DNA of 34,215 bases, from assembly GCA_009840575.1 (NCBI GenBank), contig VXNO01000077.1:1-34215 (forward strand), written 5' to 3'. The position numbers were made by a program, and so were the translations under genes. Numbering within the stretch: position 1 is the first letter of the stretch; the number at the start of each line of letters is the position of its first letter. This document shows positions 25,239-34,215 of the stretch, piece after piece. Source of the DNA: Chloroflexota bacterium. Its GTDB lineage: Bacteria > Chloroflexota > Anaerolineae > Aggregatilineales > Phototrophicaceae. Below the pieces are notes generated by a model that saw nothing but the letters and a program-made list of their open reading frames with translations, had not been told where the DNA came from and searched no databases.

Positions 25239-26440
25239 GACGATTCGTCCAGGCTGGTCGCGGAAAAGCCCACACCGGCATTGGGGATGAGCAGTTCATT
25301 GCCGGCGAAGATAAGCCGGGGATCGATATCCGGGTTGGCGGCGATGATATCCGCCACGCTGGCTTTATATTCCCGGGCGATGCTGTAGACGCTCTCGCCG
25401 CGCTCGACCACATGGTAGACATCGCCAGTCGGGCGACTAATCCGTTCTTCGGACCAACCATGGGCGCGCGAAAACAGATTGAATGCCGCCTGCGCCCGTT
25501 GTCCCCGCGCATACTCGGCTTCAGAAGCGGGCAGGGAGCCACTCCAAGCCAATGCGCTGGCTGCGCCATTCTCCGCCGGCGACAAAATGCCGATGGCGCT
25601 TTCGCCCTCAGGAATCCGTTGCCCATAAATGGTCGTCACTGCGCCGCGATGCACAGTCAAGCTGAGCGCGCCACGATGCTTTTGCTGAAAGCTGACCATG
25701 GAGTCAATATGAATGTCGACGCCGTTCACAGTCAGGTTCACCGGCACATCATCCGGCGTCTGCACAGCCACCAGGGGCTCGGCGCTGGCGCATTCGGGCA
25801 AGAGGCTGCTGGTCCTCAGCGAGAAGGAGCGCAGGGGATAGGGCTGCCCGATTGTGATGCGGGGCAGCGCGTCCATGGCTTGCAGGCGCTGCACCTTGTC
25901 CGCCTCGACCCAAGCCACCGCGCCATCCGAAACCACACGCAGCCAGCCGCTGTCGCTATCCCAGGCATCGACCAGCACAATGTCATCCTGGCGCAGGTCG
26001 CCCACTGGCTCGGGGATGATACCGGGCAAGCGGTATAGCTTCGCATCCGCAATAGCCGCTGTGCTCAAAGGCTCGCCGATGGGCATGACGGCGTCGGCGG
26101 CCACTTCGTTGATGATCTGCGCATCGCCGCCCAACAGAGCCAGCACGCCGGGACCAGCGTACGTCTGTGGCAGGTTGGCAGCCAGGCGGATTAGCGCCGC
26201 GCCCCAGTTTTGGTCTACTGCGTCATAGCCAGATGTAGCAATGCGCCTGGCGCGGACCAGCGAGGCGGCGTCGGTTTGCACGGGCGGGCTGACGATGCAC
26301 AGGCTGTCCCGTTCCAGCCCGAGGCACTGCTCCGCAACCGCAGCCAGCGCCCGCTGCACGACGTCTTCACAAGCGGATTCTTGCGCGGCTGTCAAAACAC
26401 ATGCCAGCAAAAACAGGGGGAAGAGCAGGGCCAATCTCAC
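25235..26440 (-). CDS. Secreted protein with SH3-like region and C-terminal LysM domain
   Basis: N-terminal signal MRLALLFPLFLLACVLTAAQ; YHVVERGESVYSIAREYKASVADIIAANPDIDPRLIFAGNELLIP. Confidence 0.85.
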   Translation of the reverse strand: MRLALLFPLFLLACVLTAAQESACEDVVQRALAAVAEQCLGLERDSLCIVSPPVQTDAASLVRARRIATSGYDAVDQNWGAALIRLAANLPQTYAGPGVLALLGGDAQIINEVAADAVMPIGEPLSTAAIADAKLYRLPGIIPEPVGDLRQDDIVLVDAWDSDSGWLRVVSDGAVAWVEADKVQRLQAMDALPRITIGQPYPLRSFSLRTSSLLPECASAEPLVAVQTPDDVPVNLTVNGVDIHIDSMVSFQQKHRGALSLTVHRGAVTTIYGQRIPEGESAIGILSPAENGAASALAWSGSLPASEAEYARGQRAQAAFNLFSRAHGWSEERISRPTGDVYHVVERGESVYSIAREYKASVADIIAANPDIDPRLIFAGNELLIPNAGVGFSATSLDESS

Positions 26441-26479
26441 CAGCGTCGCTTCCTGATTTCCGTAGGCGTAAACAGCTTG

Positions 26480-26491
26480 TATGCTAGCATA
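26480..26491. repeat. 12-bp perfect palindrome TATGCTAGCATA
   Basis: Lies immediately after the glnS stop and upstream of the LysM gene. Confidence 0.5.
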
Positions 26492-28213
26492 TCAGGGCTG
26501 GGTTTGCTTTGCCCGCCGCTGTTTTCTTCTGCGCCGCGGCTGCTTTTGCTGCTGCTTTTTCCATTGGTCGCGCAGGGTTACGATGCGGTTGAATACCGGG
26601 CGCTGGCTGGTCGAATCGGCATCAACAACGAAATACGCCAGCCGCTCAAACTGATAGCGCTCGCCGGGTTGCGCTGCCGCCAGGCTGGGCTCGACCAGCG
26701 CTGGAGCGACCACTTGCAGCGACTGCGGATTGATGAAGACGGTGAAATCCTGGTCGCGGTCGGCATCGGGATTTTCGACTGTGAAGAGCGTATCATAGAG
26801 GCGCGCTTCCGCCTCGATGGCATGATCCGCGGAGACCCAGTGTAGAGTCGCTTTGGGGCGGCGGCCATCGGGCGCGCTGCCACCGCGGGTTGCGGGGTCG
26901 TATGTGCAGCGCAGCTCAATCACCTCGCCGTTGCTGTCTTTGATGACCTCGCGGCAGGTGATGAAATAAGCATAGCGCAGGCGCACTTCACGCCCTGGTG
27001 CCAGGCGGAAGAACTTGCGCGGCGGGTCTTCCATAAAATCTTCGCGCTCGATGTACAGCGCCTTTGAGAAAGGCACCTTGCGCTTGCCGGCGCTGGCGTC
27101 TTCGGGGTTGTTGATGGCGTCCAACTCTTCGCTCTGGTCTTGCGGATAATTCTCAATCACCACCCGCAGTGGATTCAAGACCGCCATGACGCGGTTGGCG
27201 CGTTTGTTGAGGTCCTGGCGGATGTGGTACTCCAGCTTATGCAGCGCGACCACGCCCTTGACCTTGCCCACGCCGACCTCCGCGCAGAACTGGCGGATGG
27301 CTTCTGGCGTATAACCGCGGCGGCGCAAACCAGAAATAGTCGGCATGCGCGGGTCGTCCCAGCCCTGGACATAACCTTCTTGCACCAGGCGGATTAGCTT
27401 GCGTTTGCTGAGCACGGTGTGGCTCAGGTTCAAGCGCGCGAACTCGATCTGCTGCGGATGATAGATCTCGATATTGTCCAGGTACCAGTCATAAAGGGGA
27501 CGGTGGTCTTCGTATTCCAAGGTGCAGATGGAATGGGTGATGCCCTCCAGCGAATCCGACTGCCCATGCGCGAAGTCATACATGGGGTAGATGCGCCAGG
27601 TATCGCCCGTGCGTGGATGCGGCGTATTGATGATGCGATACATGACCGGGTCGCGCAGGTTGATGTTGCCGCTGCTCATGTCGATCTTGGCGCGCAGCAC
27701 CGCCTCGCCCGCCTGGAAGCCACCCGCGCGCATCTTCTCAAACAGCGCCAGGTTTTCTTCTACCGGTCGGTTGCGGTAGGGGCTTTCGATGCCCGGCGCT
27801 GTCAAGGTGCCGCGGTAAGCGCGGATCTCATCGGGGCTGAGCTCATCGACATAGGCGCGCCCGATGCGGATCAATTCCAGCGCCATTTCATACAGTTGTT
27901 CGAAATAATCAGAGGCGAAGAAAAGCCGATCGCCCCAGTCATAACCCAGCCAGCGCACATCGTCGATAATCGCATCGATATATTCCCGCTCTTCTTTGGC
28001 GGGGTTGGTATCGTCAAAGCGCAGGTTGCACAAGCCGCCATATTGCTGCGCGAGGCCAAAATTGAGGCAGATCGACTTGGCATGGCCGATGTGCAGGTAG
28101 CCATTGGGCTCGGGCGGGAAGCGCGTATGCACCCGCCCCTGGAAGCGGTCCATATCGATGTGCTCGTCGATAATCTCGGTGATGAAATTGCGCTTTGCCT
28201 CTACCTCGGGCAT
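26492..28213 (-). CDS. glnS: Glutaminyl-tRNA synthetase
   Basis: [62 protein letters not shown] (KMSKS-like); start at [10 protein letters not shown]. Confidence 0.95.
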   Translation of the reverse strand: MPEVEAKRNFITEIIDEHIDMDRFQGRVHTRFPPEPNGYLHIGHAKSICLNFGLAQQYGGLCNLRFDDTNPAKEEREYIDAIIDDVRWLGYDWGDRLFFASDYFEQLYEMALELIRIGRAYVDELSPDEIRAYRGTLTAPGIESPYRNRPVEENLALFEKMRAGGFQAGEAVLRAKIDMSSGNINLRDPVMYRIINTPHPRTGDTWRIYPMYDFAHGQSDSLEGITHSICTLEYEDHRPLYDWYLDNIEIYHPQQIEFARLNLSHTVLSKRKLIRLVQEGYVQGWDDPRMPTISGLRRRGYTPEAIRQFCAEVGVGKVKGVVALHKLEYHIRQDLNKRANRVMAVLNPLRVVIENYPQDQSEELDAINNPEDASAGKRKVPFSKALYIEREDFMEDPPRKFFRLAPGREVRLRYAYFITCREVIKDSNGEVIELRCTYDPATRGGSAPDGRRPKATLHWVSADHAIEAEARLYDTLFTVENPDADRDQDFTVFINPQSLQVVAPALVEPSLAAAQPGERYQFERLAYFVVDADSTSQRPVFNRIVTLRDQWKKQQQKQPRRRRKQRRAKQTQP

Positions 28214-28320
28214 GACGGCACCTCGCGTAGTCGCGGTTCCTGGCGGCGCAGTGTAGTCGAACATGGGCGCGCTTGTCCAGCCTGTCGCTTGATTGGGATT
28301 TCGCTGCGCCGCGCATTCAG

Positions 28321-28326
28321 TACAAT
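28321..28326 (+). promoter_or_regulatory. -10 element (TACAAT) of a probably leaderless transcript
   Basis: TACAAT followed by 6 nt and the ATG at 28333. Confidence 0.45.
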
Positions 28327-28332
28327 AGCGGC

Positions 28333-30510
28333 ATGTCGTCCCCACTGCGCTGGCTCATTCTGCTGGTCATCCTGCCGCTTGCCGTCCTGACACAGGCGCA
28401 TGGCTATGTGCTGCGCGCCATCCCCGCCGACCGCAGTACGTTGGAGCGCCCGCCAACCCGCTTGCAATACTGGTTCAGCGAGGCGCTGGAGCCGCGCTTC
28501 AGCGAGATCCACCTGCGCGACCAAAGCGGCGCCATCATCGCCAGCGGCGGCGTCGATGAGCGCAACCCGGCGCTGCTGACCATGCCGGCGCCAGCCGACT
28601 TGCCGGATGGCGCGTATATCGTTGAGCTGCGTCCGGCTTTTGCCAGCGATGGCCATGTCATCGCCGAGAGCCGCGTCTTCTTCGTAGGCGAGGCAGTCGG
28701 CGGCATCAGTGGGAGCGCCGCAGACGACCGCGCCATCCCCCTGGAAGTCTTTTGGCGGGCAGCGCTGAACCTGGCGAACTTCCTGTTCTTTGGCGCAGCC
28801 AGTTTGTATGCGCTGACGCTGCTGCCGGCTTGGGGCAATGCCCGCTACAGAGCCTACCTGCCCGAGCGAGTCATGCGTCGCCTGCGTGGCATTATCATGG
28901 GCGCGCTGCTGCTGGCAATAGCCGCCAATATGCTGGCGCTGCTGCAGCAAACGATGGTCTTCTTCAATACCAGCGCGGCGCAAGCGCTTGAACAGAACCT
29001 CTGGCAAGTCGTGCTGATTGGCTCGCGCTTCGGCGATGTCTGGGTCTTTCGCATGGTGCTGCTGCTTTTCAGCGGGGCGCTGCTCTTCGCGGCTGCTTAT
29101 TACCGTGAGCTTTTCCCCGGGCTGGCGCTGGGCATCTGGCGGGGATTGCCTTGGCTGGGCGCGCTTTTCATCGGCTTGAGCATGATCACCAGTCACGCGG
29201 CTGGTTCGCTGATCCTGCCCTGGCTGGCGATTGCGGTGGATTGGCTGCATGCGCTGGCGGCGGCATTTTGGCTGGGCGGCTTGCTGAGCCTGACAGCTAT
29301 CTTGCCGACGGCGCTGGGACCGCTGGATGCGCAAACGCGACGAGCCGCGCTGCGAGCCGTCTTGAGCCGCTTCTCGCGTATGGTTGCGCCGCTGGTTTTG
29401 CTGCTGCTGGTCAGCGGCTTGTACAACGCGCTCAACTTCTTTTTCTCGCCGAGCGACCTGGTCAGCAGTTACGGGCGCAGCTTGCTCATCAAGCTCTTGC
29501 TAGTCGCGCCGATATTGCTGCTGGGCGGCTGGCAGAGGCGGTCACTGCCAGCGGGAAGTCTCGCCAAGAGCCTGCCGATGCTGCGCCTGGAAGCGCTGCT
29601 GATGCTGGCGCTGCTGCTGACGGTCGCTTGGCTGAGCGCGACTCCATTGCCCGAACCCGCCATCCCGCAAGCCGAGGTGGCAGCGCCGCAAGCCAGCCAG
29701 CAAGTAGGCGATTACAGTATCAGCCTGGCTATCCTGCCCGGCGGACCCGGCGTCAACACAGTCGATATCGTCATCAAGCGCGCTGAGCAGCCTGTGGATG
29801 AGCTGACCTTGCATTTGCGGCTGGTCGCCCCTGAGCGAGACCGGCGCAGCGCCTGGCAGCTCGCCGAAGCGGTGGATGTCGGGCTGTATGTGGCGGTTGG
29901 GGATGACATCGACCGCGCAGGCAAGTGGTGGTCGCTGGTCAATATCACGGATGCGGACGGCGGGGTAACGCGCGCTGCCTTCGAATGGGAGATCAGCGCG
30001 GCAGCCGCAATTCAAGTGTCGCGCCCGCCCAACCCACTGCACCTGTTGAGCCTGCTGGGAATTGCCGGGCTGTTGGTCTATCTGGTCGCCCCGCTTGCGC
30101 GCCGGTTCATCGTAGCGCTGCAATTGACAGTCGCCAGCGCGCTCATTGCCCTGGCCGCAATTGGTATTTCTATGGCTGTCATGGTCGGTGGCGCGCTGAT
30201 GATCGCGCAGCGGCAGCAAGAATATGAACGCACCTTGAACCCGCCGCCTGCCGTCGTGAATAATGTGCTGCCTGATGCCGACTCACTGGCGCGCGGCAGG
30301 TCGCTATATGATGCCCATTGCGCCGCCTGGCAAGACCAGCCGCAGGACTTGGAAAGGTTGCTCAAGCGCCTTCCAAATGCCCGCGATGAGTTTCTCTATG
30401 CGGCTGCGCAGGATGGCTGGCGTGATTTACCCGCCTGCGCGGACGAGCTTACAGCAAGCCAGCGCTGGCATATCGTCAACTTCCTGCGCAGTAAAGAAAG
30501 GCGGGATTAG
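28333..30510 (+). CDS. CopC-CopD fusion protein with a C-terminal cytochrome c-like tail
   Basis: CopC-like [39 protein letters not shown]; multi-TM CopD-like region; C-terminal [16 protein letters not shown]. Confidence 0.8.
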   Translation: MSSPLRWLILLVILPLAVLTQAHGYVLRAIPADRSTLERPPTRLQYWFSEALEPRFSEIHLRDQSGAIIASGGVDERNPALLTMPAPADLPDGAYIVELRPAFASDGHVIAESRVFFVGEAVGGISGSAADDRAIPLEVFWRAALNLANFLFFGAASLYALTLLPAWGNARYRAYLPERVMRRLRGIIMGALLLAIAANMLALLQQTMVFFNTSAAQALEQNLWQVVLIGSRFGDVWVFRMVLLLFSGALLFAAAYYRELFPGLALGIWRGLPWLGALFIGLSMITSHAAGSLILPWLAIAVDWLHALAAAFWLGGLLSLTAILPTALGPLDAQTRRAALRAVLSRFSRMVAPLVLLLLVSGLYNALNFFFSPSDLVSSYGRSLLIKLLLVAPILLLGGWQRRSLPAGSLAKSLPMLRLEALLMLALLLTVAWLSATPLPEPAIPQAEVAAPQASQQVGDYSISLAILPGGPGVNTVDIVIKRAEQPVDELTLHLRLVAPERDRRSAWQLAEAVDVGLYVAVGDDIDRAGKWWSLVNITDADGGVTRAAFEWEISAAAAIQVSRPPNPLHLLSLLGIAGLLVYLVAPLARRFIVALQLTVASALIALAAIGISMAVMVGGALMIAQRQQEYERTLNPPPAVVNNVLPDADSLARGRSLYDAHCAAWQDQPQDLERLLKRLPNARDEFLYAAAQDGWRDLPACADELTASQRWHIVNFLRSKERRD

Positions 30511-32702
30511 CGCAAGAAAGCCGCGTGCAAGCCGCCGTCAACATTGATGATCTGTCCGGTCGTCTTGCTGAAGGCATCGCTGATGAGCAGGTAGGCGACC
30601 TCGGCTTGGTCGGACGGGTGGATGGCCGCCTTCGTCAAAGTGCGCTGGGCGTAGAAATTCGCCAGCCGTTCCCGCAATTTGGCAGTAGCTTCGTCTTGAG
30701 TGAATTCAATCGCGTATTTGCGCAGCGAGTTAATCACCCGTTCGCGCGGGAACATGCTGCTGCCGGCGACGACGGTCGCCGGCGCCAGTCCATTGACGCG
30801 CACCAGCGGCGCTAGCTCCAGCGCCAGCTCACGCACCAGGTGATTGGCGGCGGCTTTGCTGGTGTCATAAGCCAGGCTGCCGGCTTTGGGCACGACGCCA
30901 TTGACGCTTGTTGTCAAGATCAGCGCGCCCGACAAGCCTTGCGCCGCCCAGACTTCTCGCGCCGCCATCGCCACCAGGTAGCCGCCACGCACATTGACAT
31001 CAAAGGTCGCGCGCCATTGCTCGGCGGTGTTGCGTCCCTGTGCATCGGGCGTGATGAAAAGCCCCGCTGTTATGATGATGTCATCGACGCCGCCGTAAGC
31101 CAGGGTCGTCTGTCGCAGCAGGTCGGCGACGTTCTCGGCGCAAGCGATATCCACCGGCAGCGCCAGCGCGGGCCCGCAACTGGAGATGCCGCTGCCCGCC
31201 ACGCCGATGCCATGCCCATATTGCTCGGTTAATCTGTCGGCTGTTGCCTGCGCAGCCTGCGCGTTTACATCAGCGCAGACGACATGAGCGCCTTCGCTAG
31301 CGACCCGTTGCGCCGTTTCGACGCCGATGCCGCTGCCCGCGCCGACCACCAGGACAACTTTGCGCGCCAGCGATTTTTCCGGCGGCATGCGGCGCAGCTT
31401 GGCTTCTTCCAGCGCCCAGTATTCAATATCAAAAGCCTCTTGCCGCGGCAGCGCGACATACTCGCCGACCGCCTCCGCCCCGCGCATCACGGCGATTGCG
31501 CAAGTATAAAATTCGGCTGTCACGCGCGATTCGCTTTTGTTCTTGCCAAAGGCGACCACGCCCAGCCCGGGTATCAAAATGACTGTCGGGTTGGCATCGC
31601 GCATGGGCGGACTGTCCGGGCGCTGGCAGGCTTTATAGTAGGCGGCATAGTCGCGGCGATAGCGCAAGATGCCCGCTTCCAGCTTCGCCAGTAATGCCGC
31701 GCCGTCTTCCCGCTGGGGATGCCAATCGATAAACAGCGGCTTGATTTTTGTGCGCAAGAAGTGGTCGGGGCAGGATGTGCCTAACTCGGACAAGCGCGCC
31801 GCATCGACGCTGTTGACGAATGCCAGGGTGTCGGTGTCATGCTGCACGGTGGCGATGAAGCGGTTCTGCTGCGAGGCCAATCCACGCAGCCGCGGTAGAA
31901 TCTCGGCGAGCAGCTTGTTTCGTTCATTCGCTGGCGGGCTGCTGAATCTCGCGCCGCCGAAAGCCTCATCGCCCAAATCGCGCTCGTCCAGATAACGCGC
32001 CGCCATTTCTATCAGGGTCAGCGAAAGCTCGTAGCAGGTTTTGTCATCGTCCGCCCAGTTGATCAGCCCATGCCCGCCCAGCACGATGCCCACAATGCCT
32101 GGATTCGCGGCGATGCAATCGCGCAGCGCCAAGCCGAGATCAAAACCCGGGCGCTGCCAATCGACCCAAGCCACATAATCGCCATAGATCGCTCGCGTCA
32201 ATTCGCGCCCATTGCTGCTGGCGGCGATGGCGATGACGGCGTTGGGGTGGGTATGGTCGATATGCGCGGCGGGAATGAAGGCGTGCAAGGGCGTGTCGAT
32301 CGAGCTTGCGCGCGGGTTCAAGTTGAAGACACAATGCGGGTACATCGCCACCATCCGGTCTTCAATCGGCGTTTTGACGCCCTTGACCGCCGCCGCGTTG
32401 TAGACGGCTTCCAGCCGCATCAGCTTGTCCATATACAGCGAGGCGAAGTTCTCGCGCTGGGCAGTGCGCAGGTCGCCGCCCGAGCCCTTGACGAAGAGTG
32501 TCGGCACAACCTCGCCGGTCAGCGGATCGGTCTGCGGCAATTTGCTGGAGGTATTGCCGCCGCCGGTGTTGGCGATGCGCTGGTCGGCACCCAGCAGGTT
32601 GGAGCGATACACCAGCCGCTCCACCGAGTCCAGCGCGTCGGCATGGGCATCGTCCCACAGGTAATTGACATGGCGGTAATCGGCGCGGTCTAGCAGTTGC
32701 AT
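30507..32702 (-). CDS. rhaD: Bifunctional rhamnulose-1-phosphate aldolase/short-chain alcohol dehydrogenase
   Basis: N-terminal class II aldolase region (NTGGGNTSSKL, HTHPNAVIAIAAS); C-terminal SDR (VVLVVGAGSGIGVETAQRVASEGAHVVCAD, YDTSKAAANHLVRELALELA); next to rhaA. Confidence 0.93.
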   Translation of the reverse strand: MQLLDRADYRHVNYLWDDAHADALDSVERLVYRSNLLGADQRIANTGGGNTSSKLPQTDPLTGEVVPTLFVKGSGGDLRTAQRENFASLYMDKLMRLEAVYNAAAVKGVKTPIEDRMVAMYPHCVFNLNPRASSIDTPLHAFIPAAHIDHTHPNAVIAIAASSNGRELTRAIYGDYVAWVDWQRPGFDLGLALRDCIAANPGIVGIVLGGHGLINWADDDKTCYELSLTLIEMAARYLDERDLGDEAFGGARFSSPPANERNKLLAEILPRLRGLASQQNRFIATVQHDTDTLAFVNSVDAARLSELGTSCPDHFLRTKIKPLFIDWHPQREDGAALLAKLEAGILRYRRDYAAYYKACQRPDSPPMRDANPTVILIPGLGVVAFGKNKSESRVTAEFYTCAIAVMRGAEAVGEYVALPRQEAFDIEYWALEEAKLRRMPPEKSLARKVVLVVGAGSGIGVETAQRVASEGAHVVCADVNAQAAQATADRLTEQYGHGIGVAGSGISSCGPALALPVDIACAENVADLLRQTTLAYGGVDDIIITAGLFITPDAQGRNTAEQWRATFDVNVRGGYLVAMAAREVWAAQGLSGALILTTSVNGVVPKAGSLAYDTSKAAANHLVRELALELAPLVRVNGLAPATVVAGSSMFPRERVINSLRKYAIEFTQDEATAKLRERLANFYAQRTLTKAAIHPSDQAEVAYLLISDAFSKTTGQIINVDGGLHAAFLR

Positions 32703-32740
32703 GGCGTCTCCATTTGTAAGTAAGCTGATAAATCCATATT

Positions 32741-32770
32741 CACCACAGAGGCGCAGAGGTCACAGAGAAA
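32741..32770. repeat. Short CACAGAGG-type intergenic repeat
   Basis: CACCACAGAGGCGCAGAGGTCACAGAGAAA. Confidence 0.45.
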
Positions 32771-32800
32771 CAGTGTAGGGACGAGGCGATGATTCGACCG

Positions 32801-34075
32801 TTAACCACGCGCGGAAAGCACATTCTTCTCATATTCGCGGATCTCGTCCATAAAGGCCATGCCGACCGGCACGCCTTGTTGCGCGCAGTGATAGTCCCAG
32901 ACCGCGCCAAAGGGCAGCCCCTTGAGCTCTTCCAGCAGCGCCAGCCGCCCCGTGTAGTCACCAGCATTCTCATAGCCGCGCAGCAAATCGCGTGGCTCCA
33001 GCAGCGCCATCAGCAAAGCTCGCAGGGCATTGCGCGTGCCGATTGCCCAAGCGCCAATGCGGTTGATGCTGGCGTCGAAGAAGTCCAAGCCGATATGCAC
33101 GCGCTCCAAGGCGGCGCAGCGCACGATCTCCTGCATGATGGCTTGCAGGTCGTCGGTCAGCGTTACGACATGGTCGCTATCCCAGCGCACGCCACGGCTG
33201 ACATGCAACAAAATCTCCGGCACGTACAGCAGCGCCGAAGACAGCTTGTCGGCGATGGTCTCGGTGGGGTGGAAGTGCCCGGCGTCCAGGCAGAGCAAGA
33301 CTCCGCGCGTCGCCGCATAGCCCAGGTAAAACTCATGCGAGCCGACCACATAACTCTCCGAGCCCAAGCCGAAGAGCTTGCATTCCACCGCGTCCAGGTT
33401 GTGCGCGGGGTTCAAGTCTTTCTCAAATATGGCATCCAACGCAGCCAGCAGGCGCTGCCGCGGCGCGAGGCGATCGGCAGGAGTATCCTTGTAGCCATCG
33501 GGAATCCAGATATTGGTGATGCAGGGGCTGCCCAGCGCTTCGCCGATGCTAGCGCCGATTTCACGACAAGCGATGCAATGCGCGATCCAAAAATCACGGA
33601 TAGCGGCGTCGGCATGAGCCAGCGTGAAGCCGTCATCCGCCAGCTCGTGTGAAAACAGCGTGGGGTTGAAGTCGATGCCGTGGTCATGTTCACGCGCCCA
33701 ATCTACCCAGGAGGCAAAATGCTCAGGCAGCAGTTGATCGCGGGGGATTTTGCGCGGGCTATCCAGGTAGGAGGCGTGCAGGTTGAGGCGATGCTTGCCC
33801 GGGATCATGCTGTAGGCTTGGTCAAGGTCGGCGCGCAGCTCGTCGATATTGCGAGCCTTGCCGGGATAATTGCCCGTCGCCATGATGCCGCCGCTGAGCC
33901 CGCGCTCCGGGTCTTCAAAGCCCAGCACATCATCACCCTGCCAGCAATGCAGGCTGATAGGCGCTTGCGCCAGCGTATCCAGCGCGGCAGTGGTATCGAC
34001 TCCCAGCGCGGCATAACGCTCCTGCGCCAGCGCATAGGCGGATTGAATCTGTTTGTCTGATAGTTGAAAGTTCAT
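32801..34075 (-). CDS. rhaA: L-rhamnose isomerase (RhaA-like)
   Basis: [70 protein letters not shown]. Confidence 0.93.
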   Translation of the reverse strand: MNFQLSDKQIQSAYALAQERYAALGVDTTAALDTLAQAPISLHCWQGDDVLGFEDPERGLSGGIMATGNYPGKARNIDELRADLDQAYSMIPGKHRLNLHASYLDSPRKIPRDQLLPEHFASWVDWAREHDHGIDFNPTLFSHELADDGFTLAHADAAIRDFWIAHCIACREIGASIGEALGSPCITNIWIPDGYKDTPADRLAPRQRLLAALDAIFEKDLNPAHNLDAVECKLFGLGSESYVVGSHEFYLGYAATRGVLLCLDAGHFHPTETIADKLSSALLYVPEILLHVSRGVRWDSDHVVTLTDDLQAIMQEIVRCAALERVHIGLDFFDASINRIGAWAIGTRNALRALLMALLEPRDLLRGYENAGDYTGRLALLEELKGLPFGAVWDYHCAQQGVPVGMAFMDEIREYEKNVLSARG

Positions 34076-34103
34076 ATTGCTGTCCTTTGCGGGCGACTTA
34101 AAG

Positions 34104-34128
34104 CCCCTCCCTCGTCCTGAGGGAGGGG
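34104..34128. repeat. 10-bp stem hairpin within a CCCCTCCC/GGGAGGGGTTTGGGG repeat
   Basis: CCCCTCCCTC-GTCCT-GAGGGAGGGG; the GGGAGGGGTTTGGGG part recurs at about 109-124. Confidence 0.55.
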
Positions 34129-34215
34129 TTTGGGGCTGACTCTAATAAACATCTGACGAACCCGACGATCATACGCGTGTAGAACTCTGTGATCGCCGTA
34201 TCATTAAAAAAAAGT

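Noticed and set aside
27419-28390. 323 aa plus-strand ORF antisense to glnS
   Set aside because: Shadow ORF; glnS motifs are on the other strand
28201-29334. 377 aa minus-strand ORF antisense to the CopCD gene
   Set aside because: Gln/Arg/Ala-rich shadow ORF, no motif
1-34215. CRISPR arrays, tRNA or rRNA genes
   Set aside because: No regularly spaced direct repeats and no recognisable tRNA or rRNA sequences seen on reading; a tRNAscan/Infernal run would be needed to be certain

Overview
The window looks like a compact, GC-rich bacterial chromosome segment; gene content is compatible with Chloroflexota, but taxonomy is not tested. It carries about 25 recognisable genes. On the minus strand at the left is a siroheme/sulfite-reduction operon (cysH, precorrin-2 dehydrogenase, cbiX-like, cobA, sulfite reductase), with rho upstream. 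Further right are a pfkB kinase, an ECF sigma factor with a small membrane protein, HisZ/HisRS-like and HisG, a DUF1932 oxidoreductase, a HAD phosphatase, a divergent KARI-like protein, a GNAT, a dnaB/dnaD/tandem-dnaC replication cluster, a BFN/DUF151 protein, an EcsC-like protein, a TIR protein, an acyl-CoA dehydrogenase, a nucleoside hydrolase, a LysM protein, GlnRS, a CopC-CopD fusion and rhaD/rhaA. The most interesting signal is outside the ORF track. The rho-cysH intergenic region (about 5885-6327, minus strand) encodes two short cysteine-rich leader peptides in series, MVIKSQQFAPVFLCAAACCCRLAELACRAEASR* and MFLPSQACLCCCCAPAGAAYPRLAARCCR*. Each is followed by an intrinsic terminator. The second has a trp-style layout: Cys codons, a free region 2, and a 12-bp perfect antiterminator that is mutually exclusive with the terminator. 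The first starts directly downstream of a TTGACA-17-TATGCT promoter, so it is probably leaderless. I read this as a tandem cysteine-sensing ribosome-mediated attenuator controlling sulfur assimilation. Other leads are a tandem-AAA+ DnaC-like loader, a MITE-like nested inverted repeat, a KARI-like paralog with lost catalytic residues, a CopCD protein with a haem-less cytochrome-like tail, and four convergent gene pairs that all overlap at their stop codons.
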